Source: Phycobacter azelaicus (GTDB taxonomy: Bacteria; Pseudomonadota; Alphaproteobacteria; Rhodobacterales; Rhodobacteraceae). Taken from it: DNA of 64,000 nucleotides. Made by a program: the position numbers and the translations under genes. How positions within the stretch are numbered: the stretch's first letter is position 1; each line of letters starts with the position of its first letter. A model generated the notes under the pieces. The model had not been told where the DNA came from and did not search any database. It worked only from the letters and a program-made list of their open reading frames with translations. Positions 37,849-45,691 of the stretch are shown one piece after another. The stretch covers positions 806,001 to 870,000 of the forward strand of contig NZ_WKFH01000003.1 of the NCBI RefSeq assembly GCF_014884385.1, read 5' to 3'.

Positions 37849-38472
37849 ATGACACGTTCCTATATCCCCGGCATTCTTGCCATGGCCGCCGTTGTTGTGG
37901 CGTCCAACATCCTGGTGCAATTCCTATTCGGCAATTGGCTGACCTGGGGCGCCTTTACCTACCCCATCGCCTTTCTCGTGACTGACGTGATGAACCGTGT
38001 ATACGGAGAAGGCCCGGCGCGCCGTGTGGTCTTTGTCGGCTTCATTGTGGGCGTGATATGCTCGCTCATCGGCACTCAGATCATGGGCGAATTCGGCCCG
38101 CTCGTAACCCTGCGCATTGCCATCGGTTCGGGTCTGGCCTTTCTCACCGCGCAGCTGCTGGATATTTCCGTCTTCTCCGCCCTGCGGGGCGGCACATGGT
38201 GGCGCGCGCCGCTGGCCTCCACCCTGGTCGGCTCCAGCGTGGATACTGCGCTCTTTTTCACCATCGCCTTTTCCGGAGCACTGTCCTGGATCGAGCCTGC
38301 AAATGATGTCTCTTGGGCCGGTGAAATGTTGCCGCTGTTGGGCACAGGCCCGGTTGCCCCGCTCTGGGTCTCGCTCGCCGTTGCAGATTGGATGGTAAAA
38401 CTCTCGCTCGCCCTGGTGGCGCTGATCCCCTTCCGTGTGATCGTCAACCGCCTCACGGCGCAACCTGCCTGA
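37849..38472 (+). CDS. yhhQ: Queuosine precursor transporter
   Basis: This inner-membrane protein (COG1738, DUF165) imports a 7-deazaguanine precursor such as preQ0 for queuosine in tRNA. The 207-residue protein has about six helices. Conserved stretches are ASNILVQF, GAFTYPIAFLVTDVMNRVYG with the family's acidic and tyrosine positions, and LASTLVGSSVDTALFFTIAF. A clear terminator follows at 38512-38543. No other queuosine genes are in the window, and no preQ1 riboswitch could be recognised upstream. Confidence 0.92.
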   Translation: MTRSYIPGILAMAAVVVASNILVQFLFGNWLTWGAFTYPIAFLVTDVMNRVYGEGPARRVVFVGFIVGVICSLIGTQIMGEFGPLVTLRIAIGSGLAFLTAQLLDISVFSALRGGTWWRAPLASTLVGSSVDTALFFTIAFSGALSWIEPANDVSWAGEMLPLLGTGPVAPLWVSLAVADWMVKLSLALVALIPFRVIVNRLTAQPA

Positions 38473-38511
38473 TCTTTGCGCCCTGGCGACTGCTCAGAAA
38501 TGCAACAGCTT

Positions 38512-38543
38512 CGGCCTCCGGTTTTCGGGGGCCGTGTTTTTTT
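38512..38543 (+). terminator. Intrinsic terminator of yhhQ
   Basis: CGGCCTCCG (38512-38520), loop GTTTT and CGGGGGCCG (38526-38534) give a nine-pair stem with one T-G pair. It is followed by TG and seven T residues, the standard shape of a Rho-independent terminator, 40 bases after the yhhQ stop. Confidence 0.82.
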
Positions 38544-38597
38544 GTTTGGCAGATCGGAAAAACCGTGCAACGCTCAAACCAACGGAAACAGAAAAGT

Positions 38598-38613
38598 AAA
38601 GGAGGTGATCCAG
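38598..38613 (+). promoter_or_regulatory. Extended Shine-Dalgarno sequence, complement of the 16S 3' tail
   Basis: AAAGGAGGTGATCCAG is exactly the reverse complement of the conserved bacterial 16S rRNA 3' end (CTGGATCACCTCCTTT), sixteen continuous bases where normal sites have four to six. GGAGG ends seven bases before a GTG, ideal spacing. The last G of the match is the first base of that GTG. The match to 16S comes from general knowledge, since no rRNA gene is in the window. Confidence 0.7.
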
Positions 38614-38669
38614 TGTCAAGAAAGGTGTTGGAGCAAGGTGTTGGAACAACCGGAGGGTCCGCCTGCTGA
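38613..38669 (+). CDS. Mini-gene encoding an 18-residue peptide
   Basis: GTG at 38613 opens an 18-codon frame, read as MSRKVLEQGVGTTGGSAC, ending in TGA. The unusually strong ribosome site in front makes translation likely. The peptide has no hydrophobic segment, is rich in glycine near its end and finishes with a single cysteine. It is not a run of one amino acid, so it does not look like a classical biosynthetic attenuator leader. It sits alone between the yhhQ terminator and another strong terminator at 38751-38777. I do not recognise it. It could be a true micropeptide, a regulatory leader, or a ribosome-binding RNA whose peptide is incidental. Confidence 0.5.
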   Translation: MSRKVLEQGVGTTGGSAC

Positions 38670-38700
38670 GGCAGCCCTTTGCTGTGTGGTCCCCGCGGCT

Positions 38701-38737
38701 GATTTGCCTTGTGCAAATCTAACCGACCCGACCTCCT
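38701..38737 (+). ncRNA. Structured 3' part of the mini-gene transcript
   Basis: GATTTGC-CTTGT-GCAAATC (38701-38719) is a perfect seven-pair hairpin. ACCTCCT at 38731-38737 follows and could pair over seven bases with AGGAGGT (38600-38606) of the mini-gene ribosome site. If both lie on one RNA of about 180 bases, the ribosome site could be closed by its own 3' region. This rests on complementarity read by eye. Confidence 0.4.
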
Positions 38738-38750
38738 GAGAACTTTCGAA

Positions 38751-38777
38751 GGGCCGTCCCGCTGGGGCGGCCCTTTT
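38751..38777 (+). terminator. Strong intrinsic terminator after the mini-gene
   Basis: GGGCCGTCCC (38751-38760), loop GCT and GGGGCGGCCC (38764-38773) form a ten-pair stem with one T-G pair, followed by TTTT. It closes the mini-gene unit and separates it from arfB, whose ATG is 36 bases on. Confidence 0.85.
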
Positions 38778-38812
38778 ACCTTGCGCCAACCCACGCTAGG
38801 GTCCACCCCAAG

Positions 38813-39232
38813 ATGATACGGATCACTGACGATATCGCCCTGCAGGACTGGGAAATCACCGAGAGCTTTATTCGCGCCTCGGGGCCGGGCGGGCAGAATG
38901 TGAACAAGGTCGCCACCGCAGTTGAGCTGCGTTTCGAGGCTGCCCGCTCCCCGTCTCTGCCCCCGGCAGTCAAGGCCCGACTGAAACGGCTCGCAGGCAG
39001 GCGCTGGACCAAGGAGGGCGCGATCATCCTGCAATGCGACGAGACCCGGTCGCAGCAGCGAAATCGTGATATTGCCCGTGATCGCCTTGCAGAACTGGTG
39101 CGCAAGTCATTGGTCGCCCCAAAACGCAGGATCGCCACGAAACCCACGCGTGGGTCGGTCCGCCGCCGTCTTGAGGCAAAGAAGCAGCGTAGCCAGATCA
39201 AGGCGGGGCGCGGCAAGATAGATCCGGAATGA
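38813..39232 (+). CDS. arfB: Ribosome-rescue peptidyl-tRNA hydrolase ArfB
   Basis: ArfB (YaeJ) releases peptides from ribosomes stalled without a stop codon. The 139-residue protein carries the release-factor motif GGQ at residues 26-28 within RASGPGGQNVNKVATAVELRF. It ends in the basic tail (RRRLEAKKQRSQIKAGRGK) that enters the empty mRNA channel. The length and single-domain form distinguish it from RF1 and RF2. It follows the terminator at 38751-38777, so it needs its own promoter or read-through. The nearest upstream gene unit is the mini-gene with the extreme ribosome site, an intriguing neighbour for a ribosome-rescue factor. Confidence 0.95.
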   Translation: MIRITDDIALQDWEITESFIRASGPGGQNVNKVATAVELRFEAARSPSLPPAVKARLKRLAGRRWTKEGAIILQCDETRSQQRNRDIARDRLAELVRKSLVAPKRRIATKPTRGSVRRRLEAKKQRSQIKAGRGKIDPE

Positions 39233-39319
39233 GAACAGCGCGTGTGATCAGCGATTGCACCTTCCGGGATCGCTGCTAAAGCTATCAAAAAGATATTTCA
39301 TACGGACGGAGAACCACTT

Positions 39320-40066
39320 ATGCGGCTTGCAGGGAAAACGGCGATTGTAACCGGGGGCGCCTCGGGATTTGGGGCCGGAATTGTCGAAAAGTTCCTGACC
39401 GAAGGCGCGCGGGTGATGATTGCGGATATTAACGCTGATGCCGCCGCAGCCCTGGCCCAGGAGAAAGGCAGTTCCGCCATCGCACAGGCCGTCGATGTGG
39501 CCGACGGCGGTTCGGTCAACACCATGGCCGAGGCTGCGCTTTCGGCCTTTGGACATGTGGATATCCTGGTCAACAATGCTGGCGTCACCCATCTGCCCAC
39601 ACCGCTGGATCAGGTCAGCGAGGAGGATTTTGACCGGGTCTTCAACGTGAACATGAAGTCTGTCTACCTTACCGCCCGCGCTCTGGTGCCGCATATGAAA
39701 TCGCGCAAAACCGGCGCAATCCTCAACGTGGCCTCCACGGCGGGCGTCTCGCCGCGCCCGAACCTCAACTGGTACAATGCTTCCAAGGGCTGGATGATCA
39801 CTGCAACCCGCACCATGGCGATCGAATTGGCCCCGGCTGGCGTACGGGTCAACGCGATCAATCCGGTCGCCGGGGAAACGCCGCTTCTGAAATCCTTCAT
39901 GGGCGAAGACACGCCCGAGGTGCGTGCCAAGTTTCTGTCCACCATTCCGCTGGGCCGCTTCTCAACCCCTGAGGATATGGGCAACGCCGCCTGTTTCCTT
40001 TGCTCCGATGAGGCGTCGATGATCACCGGGGTCGCCATGGAGGTGGACGGCGGTCGCTGCATCTGA
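39320..40066 (+). CDS. SDR-family oxidoreductase
   Basis: A classical short-chain dehydrogenase of 248 residues using NAD(P). The cofactor motif is TGGASGFG near residue 12, DVAD and NNAG follow, and the catalytic pair is Tyr152 and Lys156 in WYNASKG with a serine in NVASTAG. VRVNAINPVAGETP and the C-terminal GVAMEVDGGRCI fit the 3-oxoacyl reductase/glucose dehydrogenase-like group. The acid residue in MIADINAD suggests NAD preference. The substrate cannot be read. It is 46 bases upstream of the S58 peptidase gene, so the two may be cotranscribed. Confidence 0.9.
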   Translation: MRLAGKTAIVTGGASGFGAGIVEKFLTEGARVMIADINADAAAALAQEKGSSAIAQAVDVADGGSVNTMAEAALSAFGHVDILVNNAGVTHLPTPLDQVSEEDFDRVFNVNMKSVYLTARALVPHMKSRKTGAILNVASTAGVSPRPNLNWYNASKGWMITATRTMAIELAPAGVRVNAINPVAGETPLLKSFMGEDTPEVRAKFLSTIPLGRFSTPEDMGNAACFLCSDEASMITGVAMEVDGGRCI

Positions 40067-40078
40067 CCTCGACCGCCT

Positions 40079-40090
40079 TACCGATCGGTA
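40079..40090. promoter_or_regulatory. Perfect 12-base palindrome between SDR and S58 genes
   Basis: TACCGATCGGTA is fully self-complementary and is followed by GAATTTTTT. It lies twelve bases after the SDR stop and 22 before the S58 ATG. It could be an operator, or a weak hairpin with a T-run that partially stops transcription between the two genes. The sequence alone does not decide. Confidence 0.35.
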
Positions 40091-40112
40091 GAATTTTTTC
40101 AGGAGGATCGTC

Positions 40113-41138
40113 ATGCGTCCCGGCCCCCGCAATCTGATCACCGACGTTGATGGCTTTCTAGTCGGCAATGCGCAGGATGACACTTTGAAATCAGGCGCAA
40201 CGGTGTTCACCGCTGACAGTCCTTTTACCGCCTCGGTTCATGTGATGGGCGGTGCGCCGGGCACGCGGGAAACTGACCTTCTGGCACCGGACAAATCGGT
40301 CGCCCAGATTGACGCGCTGGTCCTGTCGGGAGGTTCGGCCTTTGGTCTTGATGCCTGTTCGGGTGTTGTTGATGCACTGCGCGCCGTTGGTCGCGGGTTC
40401 CGCCTTGGGCCTGCAATCATCCCACTTGTACCCGGTGCGATCATTTTCGATCTGCTGAATGGTGGCGACAAGGACTGGCAGGAAAACCCCTATCGCGCCC
40501 TCGGCCGCGCAGCCTTTGAAGCCGCTGGCGAGGACTTTGACATCGGCACGGCTGGCGCTGGCACCGGCGCGCTGACGGCAATGGTAAAAGGCGGGCTTGG
40601 CTCGGCCTCTTTCGTGCTTGAAAGCGGCATCACGGTCGGCGCGCTTGTTGCGGCCAACCCGATGGGCGCTGTCACCACACCCGGTGATAGACACTTCTGG
40701 GCCGCACCGTTTGAAGTGGATGGCGAATTCGGCGGCCTTGGTCCCGACCCCCGTGGCGGTTTGGGCCAGGCCGAGACCAGCCGCAAGATGCAAACCATGC
40801 GTGGGCAGGCGGAGGGCCTGCCGCTATCAAATGAGCGCGGCAACACCACAATCGCAATTGTTGCCACTGATGCAGCCCTGACCAAGGCGCAGTGTCAAAG
40901 GGTGGCCACCGCCGCCCATGATGGCATTGGCCGCGCAACCCTGCCAGCCCATGCGCCGGGTGACGGAGATCTGGTTTTTGCCGCAACATCCGGCGCACGC
41001 GCCATGACCAACCCAGAGGCCGAACTTGGCCAGATTGGCCATGCTGCGGCGCTGTGCCTCAGTCGGGCGATTGCACGTGCGGTTTACGAGGCCAAGCCCG
41101 CATCCGGAGACCTGTTGCCCTGCTGGAACACCGCTTGA
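40113..41138 (+). CDS. S58 family peptidase (DmpA/NylC-like)
   Basis: A 341-residue N-terminal nucleophile hydrolase that self-cleaves into two chains. The likely cleavage site is in ERGNTTIAIVATDA, with Thr245 after Asn244, which resembles the Asn-Thr site of NylC more than the Gly-Ser site of DmpA. Other family stretches are GGSAFGLDACSGVVDAL, GTAGAGTGALT and the late GDLVFAATSG. Relatives act as D- or beta-aminopeptidases or split aminohexanoate oligomers, so the natural substrate is uncertain. There is no signal peptide. AGGAGG lies eight bases before the ATG. Confidence 0.9.
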   Translation: MRPGPRNLITDVDGFLVGNAQDDTLKSGATVFTADSPFTASVHVMGGAPGTRETDLLAPDKSVAQIDALVLSGGSAFGLDACSGVVDALRAVGRGFRLGPAIIPLVPGAIIFDLLNGGDKDWQENPYRALGRAAFEAAGEDFDIGTAGAGTGALTAMVKGGLGSASFVLESGITVGALVAANPMGAVTTPGDRHFWAAPFEVDGEFGGLGPDPRGGLGQAETSRKMQTMRGQAEGLPLSNERGNTTIAIVATDAALTKAQCQRVATAAHDGIGRATLPAHAPGDGDLVFAATSGARAMTNPEAELGQIGHAAALCLSRAIARAVYEAKPASGDLLPCWNTA

Positions 41139-41256
41139 TCAGGGTCGCGGGGTCAGCAAAACTCTGCAAATTTCTCCTGGCGCGTCAAAACGTCCATTGA
41201 CTATGACCAATAATGCGCTCGTATTCCCCTCAGCCAACTCAAACTGGAGCAAGCAT

Positions 41257-41679
41257 ATGAAACGTCTGATGTCCGCCGCTGTAATGACCCTGCTGGCCGC
41301 ACCCGCTTTTGCCGAAGGCGATGCTGCCAAGGGCGAAAAAGGCTTCAACAAGTGCAAATCATGCCACATGGTCGTTTCTGACAGCGGCGAAACGATCGTC
41401 AAGGGCGGCAAGACCGGCCCGAACCTTTGGGGTGTGGTCGGCCGTACGGCAGGCGCCGTTGACGGGTTCCGTTATGGCAATGACCTTGTCGCCGCCGGCG
41501 AAGCTGGACTGGTCTGGGACGAAGAAACCTTCGTAGCCTACACACAAGATCCGCGCGGCTTCCTGCGTGAGTATCTGGACGACAGCAAGGCCAAGTCAAA
41601 AATGTCGTTCAAGCTGAAGAAGGGCGGCGAAGACATCTACGCCTTCCTGGCGCAGCATGGGCCCGCCGCGACCGAATAA
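41257..41679 (+). CDS. Periplasmic class I cytochrome c (c2-like)
   Basis: A 140-residue electron carrier. After a signal peptide (LMSAAVMTLLAAPAFAEG) the haem site is CKSCH (Cys33, Cys36, His37). The distal ligand is probably Met116 in KSKMSFKL, and GPNLWGVVGRTAG is the typical stretch after the haem site. Length fits cytochrome c2/c550, which shuttles electrons between the bc1 complex and an oxidase. The ATG at 41257 has CTGGAGC upstream, against a longer frame from 41026 that overlaps the peptidase gene. A terminator follows, so it is a one-gene unit. Confidence 0.93.
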   Translation: MKRLMSAAVMTLLAAPAFAEGDAAKGEKGFNKCKSCHMVVSDSGETIVKGGKTGPNLWGVVGRTAGAVDGFRYGNDLVAAGEAGLVWDEETFVAYTQDPRGFLREYLDDSKAKSKMSFKLKKGGEDIYAFLAQHGPAATE

Positions 41680-41708
41680 AGACCAGGGCACAAAAATCTG
41701 GCAAAACA

Positions 41709-41735
41709 GGCCGCGACCCTAGGGGCGCGGCCTTT
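41709..41735 (+). terminator. Probable terminator after cytochrome c
   Basis: GGCCGCG (41709-41715) and CGCGGCC (41726-41732) form a seven-pair stem extended by CCC/GGG across one mismatch, followed by TTT. It lies 29 bases after the stop codon. Confidence 0.6.
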
Positions 41736-41840
41736 CGCGTAATTGCTCTTGATCCTAATTGCGACTAACGAATTGAAGATGTGGCGGCTGGAGCTGGTCC
41801 AGGTATCGCCTTTGGGGATTGAAACGGATTTGAACCGCAG

Positions 41841-42383
41841 ATGACACATCCGATCCCGGCCTGGGTGAACGGCGAACTAACACCTGTGGACAAGCTGACC
41901 GCACATGAAGAGGGGCTGAAACACAAGGCCGTTTCGGTGTTTGTGGTGAAGGGCACCGAGATCCTCATGCAGCGGCGCGCCATCGGCAAGTATCACACGC
42001 CGGGCCTTTGGGCGAACACCTGCTGCACGCACCCAATGTGGGACGAGGCAGCATCTGCCTGCGCGGTGCGTCGCATGGAAGAGGAACTTGGCATCACAGG
42101 TCTTTATCCTGAGTTTCGCCATCAACTCGAATACAGGGCGGATGTCGGCCATAGTATGATCGAGCATGAGGTCGTCGATGTATTCCTGGCCCATGCTCAC
42201 AGGCCCGTCAGCCTGGCTCCAAACCCTGATGAGGTGATGGAAACACGCTGGGTCGACTATCACGATCTGATCGCCGAAGTGCAGCGCCACCCGGAGCGCT
42301 TTACGCCCTGGCTGAAGATCTACCTGAGCAACTATGCAGACATCATCTTTGGCCCAGACCTGATCATCGCTGCCTCGGGCTGA
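41841..42383 (+). CDS. idi: Isopentenyl-diphosphate delta-isomerase, type I
   Basis: Idi interconverts isopentenyl and dimethylallyl diphosphate, supplying isoprenoids such as quinones and carotenoids. The 180-residue Nudix-fold protein has LWANTCCTHPMWDE with the active-site cysteine, RRMEEELGITGLYP with the catalytic glutamates of the Nudix-like helix, and ETRWVDYHDLIAEV. No clear Shine-Dalgarno sequence precedes the ATG, which is unusual here, but the next upstream in-frame options look worse. It lies 104 bases before the monooxygenase gene on the same strand. No photosynthesis or carotenoid genes are in the window. Confidence 0.94.
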   Translation: MTHPIPAWVNGELTPVDKLTAHEEGLKHKAVSVFVVKGTEILMQRRAIGKYHTPGLWANTCCTHPMWDEAASACAVRRMEEELGITGLYPEFRHQLEYRADVGHSMIEHEVVDVFLAHAHRPVSLAPNPDEVMETRWVDYHDLIAEVQRHPERFTPWLKIYLSNYADIIFGPDLIIAASG

Positions 42384-42487
42384 TGGACGCAGCCCTGCAC
42401 GCCGCGGAAATTGAACGCTCGCTCTTGCCCTATCCTGCCCCGGCATGCTTTTAACGGCCAGGCAAAGGGCGTTTTGGGAGGCGCAGT

Positions 42488-43744
42488 ATGACTATTCTCA
42501 TTGCCGGTGGCGGTATTGCAGGGCTGACGCTGGGCCTGACATTGCACCAGATCGGAGTGCCCTTCCGCATTTATGAATCCACACCCGAGCTGAAGCCCAT
42601 GGGTGTTGGCATCAATCTTCAGCCCAATGCGGTCCGCGAACTGATGGACCTGGGACTGTCGAAAGAATTGGACAGCATCGGGGTGCGCACGCGGCAGCTA
42701 GGATTTTATACAAAGCTCGGCAAGACCATATGGGAAGAGCCGCGCGGCCTTGAGGCGGGTTACGCCTGGCCGCAGTACTCGGTCCATCGGGGGGCGCTGC
42801 AAATGATGCTGTACGAGGCTCTTGTCACGCGTGCCGGGCCAGATTGCATTTACACGAATGCCCGGGCCGCTGGCTTTGAGAACACCGCAGGCGGTGCCGT
42901 TCTGCATCTGACGGATGGCCGCCACTTCGACGGAAACCTTCTGATTGCTGCCGACGGCATTCATTCCGCCCTGCGCAAGCAGATGTATCCCGCCGAGGGG
43001 GATCCGATCTGGAATGGCCGCATTCTCTGGCGTGCAACCACCCAGGGCCCTGTTTGGAACGGCGGCGGCGCCATGTGCATGATCGGTCACAATGCCCTGC
43101 GCATGGTGGCTTACCCGATCTCGGATCCGGACAGCAACGGCATGGCAACAATCAACTGGATCGCCGAAAAGAGCTTTGACCCCGACTCTGCCTGGAAAAA
43201 AGAAGACTGGAACCGCGCGGCGGATATCAATGACTTTGTCGGTCACTTCGAGGACTGGCGGTTCGACTGGATTGACGTCCCCGGCCTCATTCGCGGTGCA
43301 GATGTGGTTTATGAATACCCGATGGTGGACCGGGACCCCCTTGAGAAATGGACATACGGCGCCGTGTCACTGATGGGGGATGCAGCCCATCCAACCTATC
43401 CGGTCGGCTCCAACGGCGCCAGCCAGGCCATTCTGGACGCCAGGCTCATCGGAGTTGCCCTGCTGAAACATGGCGTAACGCGCGCCGCACTGGAGGCCTA
43501 TGAGGCAGAGGTGCGTCCGCTCACAACGAACGTGGGCCTTGCCAACCGCACCGCAGGAGGACCCGATGCGGTGTTGCAAATGATCGAAGACCTCTGTGCA
43601 GGGGACTTCTCCACCGTCGAGGACGTTGTGTCGAAGAAGAGCCTCGCGGAACACGCCGCCAAGTACAAATCCATCGCCGGCTTTAGCATTGAAGATCTGA
43701 ATGCCCGCCCGAAAATGATCGCAGAAGGCGCGCGCCTTTATTGA
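42488..43744 (+). CDS. FAD-dependent class A monooxygenase
   Basis: A 418-residue flavin oxidoreductase of the p-hydroxybenzoate/salicylate hydroxylase type. It has the Rossmann motif GGGIAGLTLGLTL at residues 6-18, the mid-protein LLIAADGIHSALR (DG motif contacting FAD and NADPH) and GDAAHPTYPVGSNGASQAI (second FAD site). Such enzymes hydroxylate aromatic or related substrates with NAD(P)H and oxygen; the actual substrate is unknown. GGGAGG sits a few bases before the ATG. It may be cotranscribed with idi, though no pathway link is evident. Element copy 2 begins seven bases after its stop. Confidence 0.9.
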   Translation: MTILIAGGGIAGLTLGLTLHQIGVPFRIYESTPELKPMGVGINLQPNAVRELMDLGLSKELDSIGVRTRQLGFYTKLGKTIWEEPRGLEAGYAWPQYSVHRGALQMMLYEALVTRAGPDCIYTNARAAGFENTAGGAVLHLTDGRHFDGNLLIAADGIHSALRKQMYPAEGDPIWNGRILWRATTQGPVWNGGGAMCMIGHNALRMVAYPISDPDSNGMATINWIAEKSFDPDSAWKKEDWNRAADINDFVGHFEDWRFDWIDVPGLIRGADVVYEYPMVDRDPLEKWTYGAVSLMGDAAHPTYPVGSNGASQAILDARLIGVALLKHGVTRAALEAYEAEVRPLTTNVGLANRTAGGPDAVLQMIEDLCAGDFSTVEDVVSKKSLAEHAAKYKSIAGFSIEDLNARPKMIAEGARLY

Positions 43745-43750
43745 TGCTCA

Positions 43751-43828
43751 GGGGGCTCCCGCCCCTTTGGTGCAGCATCATGGATGATGCACATCGGGTT
43801 GGGCGTGGCGCTGCACGATGTGCAGCGC
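43751..43828 (+). repeat. Three-hairpin intergenic element, copy 2
   Basis: Hairpin 1 can form as GGG-GGCT-CCC or GGGGC-TCCC-GCCCC (43751-43765), followed by TTT, and so may itself terminate the monooxygenase transcript. CTCCCGC is at 43756-43762. Hairpin 2 is GCATCAT-GG-ATGATGC (43775-43790). TTGGGC is at 43799-43804, 36 bases after CTCCCGC. Hairpin 3 is GCGCTGCAC-GAT-GTGCAGCGC (43808-43828). It begins six bases after the monooxygenase stop. Confidence 0.7.
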
Positions 43829-43848
43829 AGGAGGGATTGCGGACAAGA

Positions 43849-43940
43849 CTTTCAGGGGCAGATCTGCCCTGAAAGCGCACTTTCCAGCCTGGTATCTTCG
43901 AACCGAGTCGCCTCAAGGGTAAACCACGCCTCTGGCGTGG
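43849..43940. repeat. Two further inverted repeats between element copies 2 and 3
   Basis: At 43849-43875, CTTTCAGGG and its complement CCCTGAAAG enclose GCAGATCTG, giving a nine-pair stem with a bulge and three inner pairs. At 43924-43940, CCACGCC-TCT-GGCGTGG is a perfect seven-pair hairpin. No ORF of note is present. With the two elements they fill the 374-base gap between convergent genes almost entirely with foldable sequence. Confidence 0.6.
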
Positions 43941-43990
43941 CCGCAGATACGACCTTTGCCCCGAATCGGCTCGGTTTCCCAAAAAGGCGA

Positions 43991-44081
43991 CCGGCGCCGC
44001 GCATCAGCGCGGCGCCGGGCCCAAGGCCGACAAGGGGTTTTGCCAAAGGCAAGGCACCTGCGGGCGCGGGAGTTCACCCCG
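43991..44081 (-). repeat. Three-hairpin intergenic element, copy 3 (minus)
   Basis: On the minus strand, hairpin 1 is CGGG-GTGAACT-CCCG (44081-44067), with CTCCCGC at 44072-44066. Hairpin 2 is TTGCC-TTT-GGCAA. TTGGGC is at 44024-44019, 41 bases after CTCCCGC. Hairpin 3 is CCGGCGCCGCGC-TGAT and its complement (44018-43991), a perfect twelve-pair stem. It starts 38 bases after the glpK stop on the same strand. In the plus direction the hairpin at 44067-44081 is followed by a run of T residues, so it could also terminate plus-strand RNA. Confidence 0.7.
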
Positions 44082-44118
44082 TTTTTTTTTGAAACGGTCT
44101 GGGTCCTAAACCTCGGTC

Positions 44119-45621
44119 CTAAACGCCGATCACCGCATGGACCGCACGTTTCCATCGTGCGTAGGCCGCCTCGCGTTGCGCCTCTTCCATCGCCGGGGTG
44201 AATTGCCGATCGCGTGCCCAGGTCTCCGCAAACCCTTGTTGGTCGGGATATAGGCCAGCCGTCATTCCGGCCAGCCATGCAGCGCCCAGTACCGTTGTTT
44301 CCTGCATCACCGGACGATCCACAGGAGCGCCAAGAATGTCTGACAAGCTTTGCATCGTCCAGTCACTGGCGCTCATCCCGCCATCAACACGCAGAGTTAC
44401 ACTGCTTTCGGCTCCGCCACCCGCAGCGCCTTCCCAATCGGCCCGCATTGCTTCCCAAAGATCACGGGTCTGATAGGCGACGCTTTGAAGGGCGGCACGC
44501 GCGATTTCTGCAGGCCCCGAGCTGCGGGTAAGGCCAAACATGCCACCGCGACAGTCCGGCTCCCAATAGGGGGCGCCAAGGCCCGTGAAGGCCGGTACCA
44601 ATATCACGTCCTGCCCCGGATCCGCCGAGGCGGCAAGCCCGCCGCTTTCCTGGGCTGACCCGATGATACCAAGTCCGTCACGCAACCATTGCACCGCAGC
44701 GCCGGCGATAAAGATCGACCCTTCCAGCGCGTAGGTCGGCTTTCCGTCCAGTCGGTAGGCGATTGTAGTCAGCATCCGATTGCGCGACTCGACCGGCGTT
44801 TCCCCGGTGTTGAGTAGAGCAAAGCACCCGGTCCCATAGGTGGATTTCATCATACCTGGCTCGAAACAGGCCTGACCGATTGTGGCCGCCTGCTGGTCCC
44901 CCGCCACGCCGAGGATCGGGATTTCACCCCCAAAATGCGCAGCCTCAACCGTACCAAAGTCAGCGGCGCAGTCCTTGACCTCGGGCAGCATTTCCATTGG
45001 CACATCAAGGATCTCGCAGATCTCGGCGCTCCAACCGCCCTTGCGGATATCATACATCAGAGTGCGTGACGCGTTGGTCGCATCGGTCACATGAGACGCA
45101 CCGCCCGTCAGGCGCCAGATCAGGAAGCTGTCGATGGTGCCGAACATCAGCTTGCCATCCGCAGCCCGCGCGCGGGCCCCCGGCACGGTATCGAGGATCC
45201 ATTTGACCTTTGTACCCGAGAAGTAGGGATCAAGCAGCAAGCCGCTGGTCTGGTGCACCAGATCGCTGTGACCGGCAGCACGCAGGTCCTCGCAGATGGC
45301 CGACGTGCGCCTGTCCTGCCAGACAATCGCCTTGTGGATCGCCTGCCCGGTCTCTCGGTCCCAAACGACTGTGGTCTCGCGCTGGTTGGTGATCCCGATC
45401 GCAGCAATCTGCGCGACCGTCACGCCCTGCTGTGCGATCACCCTTCGGCAGACCTCAAGTGTCGAAGACCAGATCTCCTCCGGGTCGTGCTCTACCCAGC
45501 CCGCCTGCGGGAAATACTGTGGAAACTCCTGCTGGGCGCTGCCTGCAACCTGCATCTTGTCATCAAACAAGATCGCCCGTGTCGAGGTGGTGCCCTGGTC
45601 GATCGCCAGAATATAACTCAT
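44119..45621 (-). CDS. glpK: Glycerol kinase
   Basis: GlpK phosphorylates glycerol to glycerol-3-phosphate in the cytoplasm. The 500-residue FGGY kinase begins [17 protein letters not shown] (phosphate-binding loop). It has [16 protein letters not shown] and [14 protein letters not shown], and the conserved ATP-site run [31 protein letters not shown] is near the end. Length matches the family. No glpF, glpD or regulator is nearby, so it stands alone. A 13-base unit starting ggtcctaaac is duplicated across the stop codon (44102-44124). Confidence 0.97.
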   Translation of the reverse strand: MSYILAIDQGTTSTRAILFDDKMQVAGSAQQEFPQYFPQAGWVEHDPEEIWSSTLEVCRRVIAQQGVTVAQIAAIGITNQRETTVVWDRETGQAIHKAIVWQDRRTSAICEDLRAAGHSDLVHQTSGLLLDPYFSGTKVKWILDTVPGARARAADGKLMFGTIDSFLIWRLTGGASHVTDATNASRTLMYDIRKGGWSAEICEILDVPMEMLPEVKDCAADFGTVEAAHFGGEIPILGVAGDQQAATIGQACFEPGMMKSTYGTGCFALLNTGETPVESRNRMLTTIAYRLDGKPTYALEGSIFIAGAAVQWLRDGLGIIGSAQESGGLAASADPGQDVILVPAFTGLGAPYWEPDCRGGMFGLTRSSGPAEIARAALQSVAYQTRDLWEAMRADWEGAAGGGAESSVTLRVDGGMSASDWTMQSLSDILGAPVDRPVMQETTVLGAAWLAGMTAGLYPDQQGFAETWARDRQFTPAMEEAQREAAYARWKRAVHAVIGV

Positions 45622-45691
45622 GTCCTGCCCTCTCTCCTGTCGTTCTGGGGGCAGACTTTAGACGCAAACCTGTTAGCGCGACCAGCCCCTA

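Noticed and set aside
38613..38669. Classical amino-acid attenuator leader peptide.
   Set aside because: The peptide has no run of one amino acid and the downstream gene is arfB, not a biosynthetic operon.
38613..38812. A programmed frameshift joining the mini-gene to arfB, by analogy with prfB.
   Set aside because: A strong terminator and 36 more bases separate them, no slippery site is visible at the TGA, and arfB has a complete N terminus of its own.
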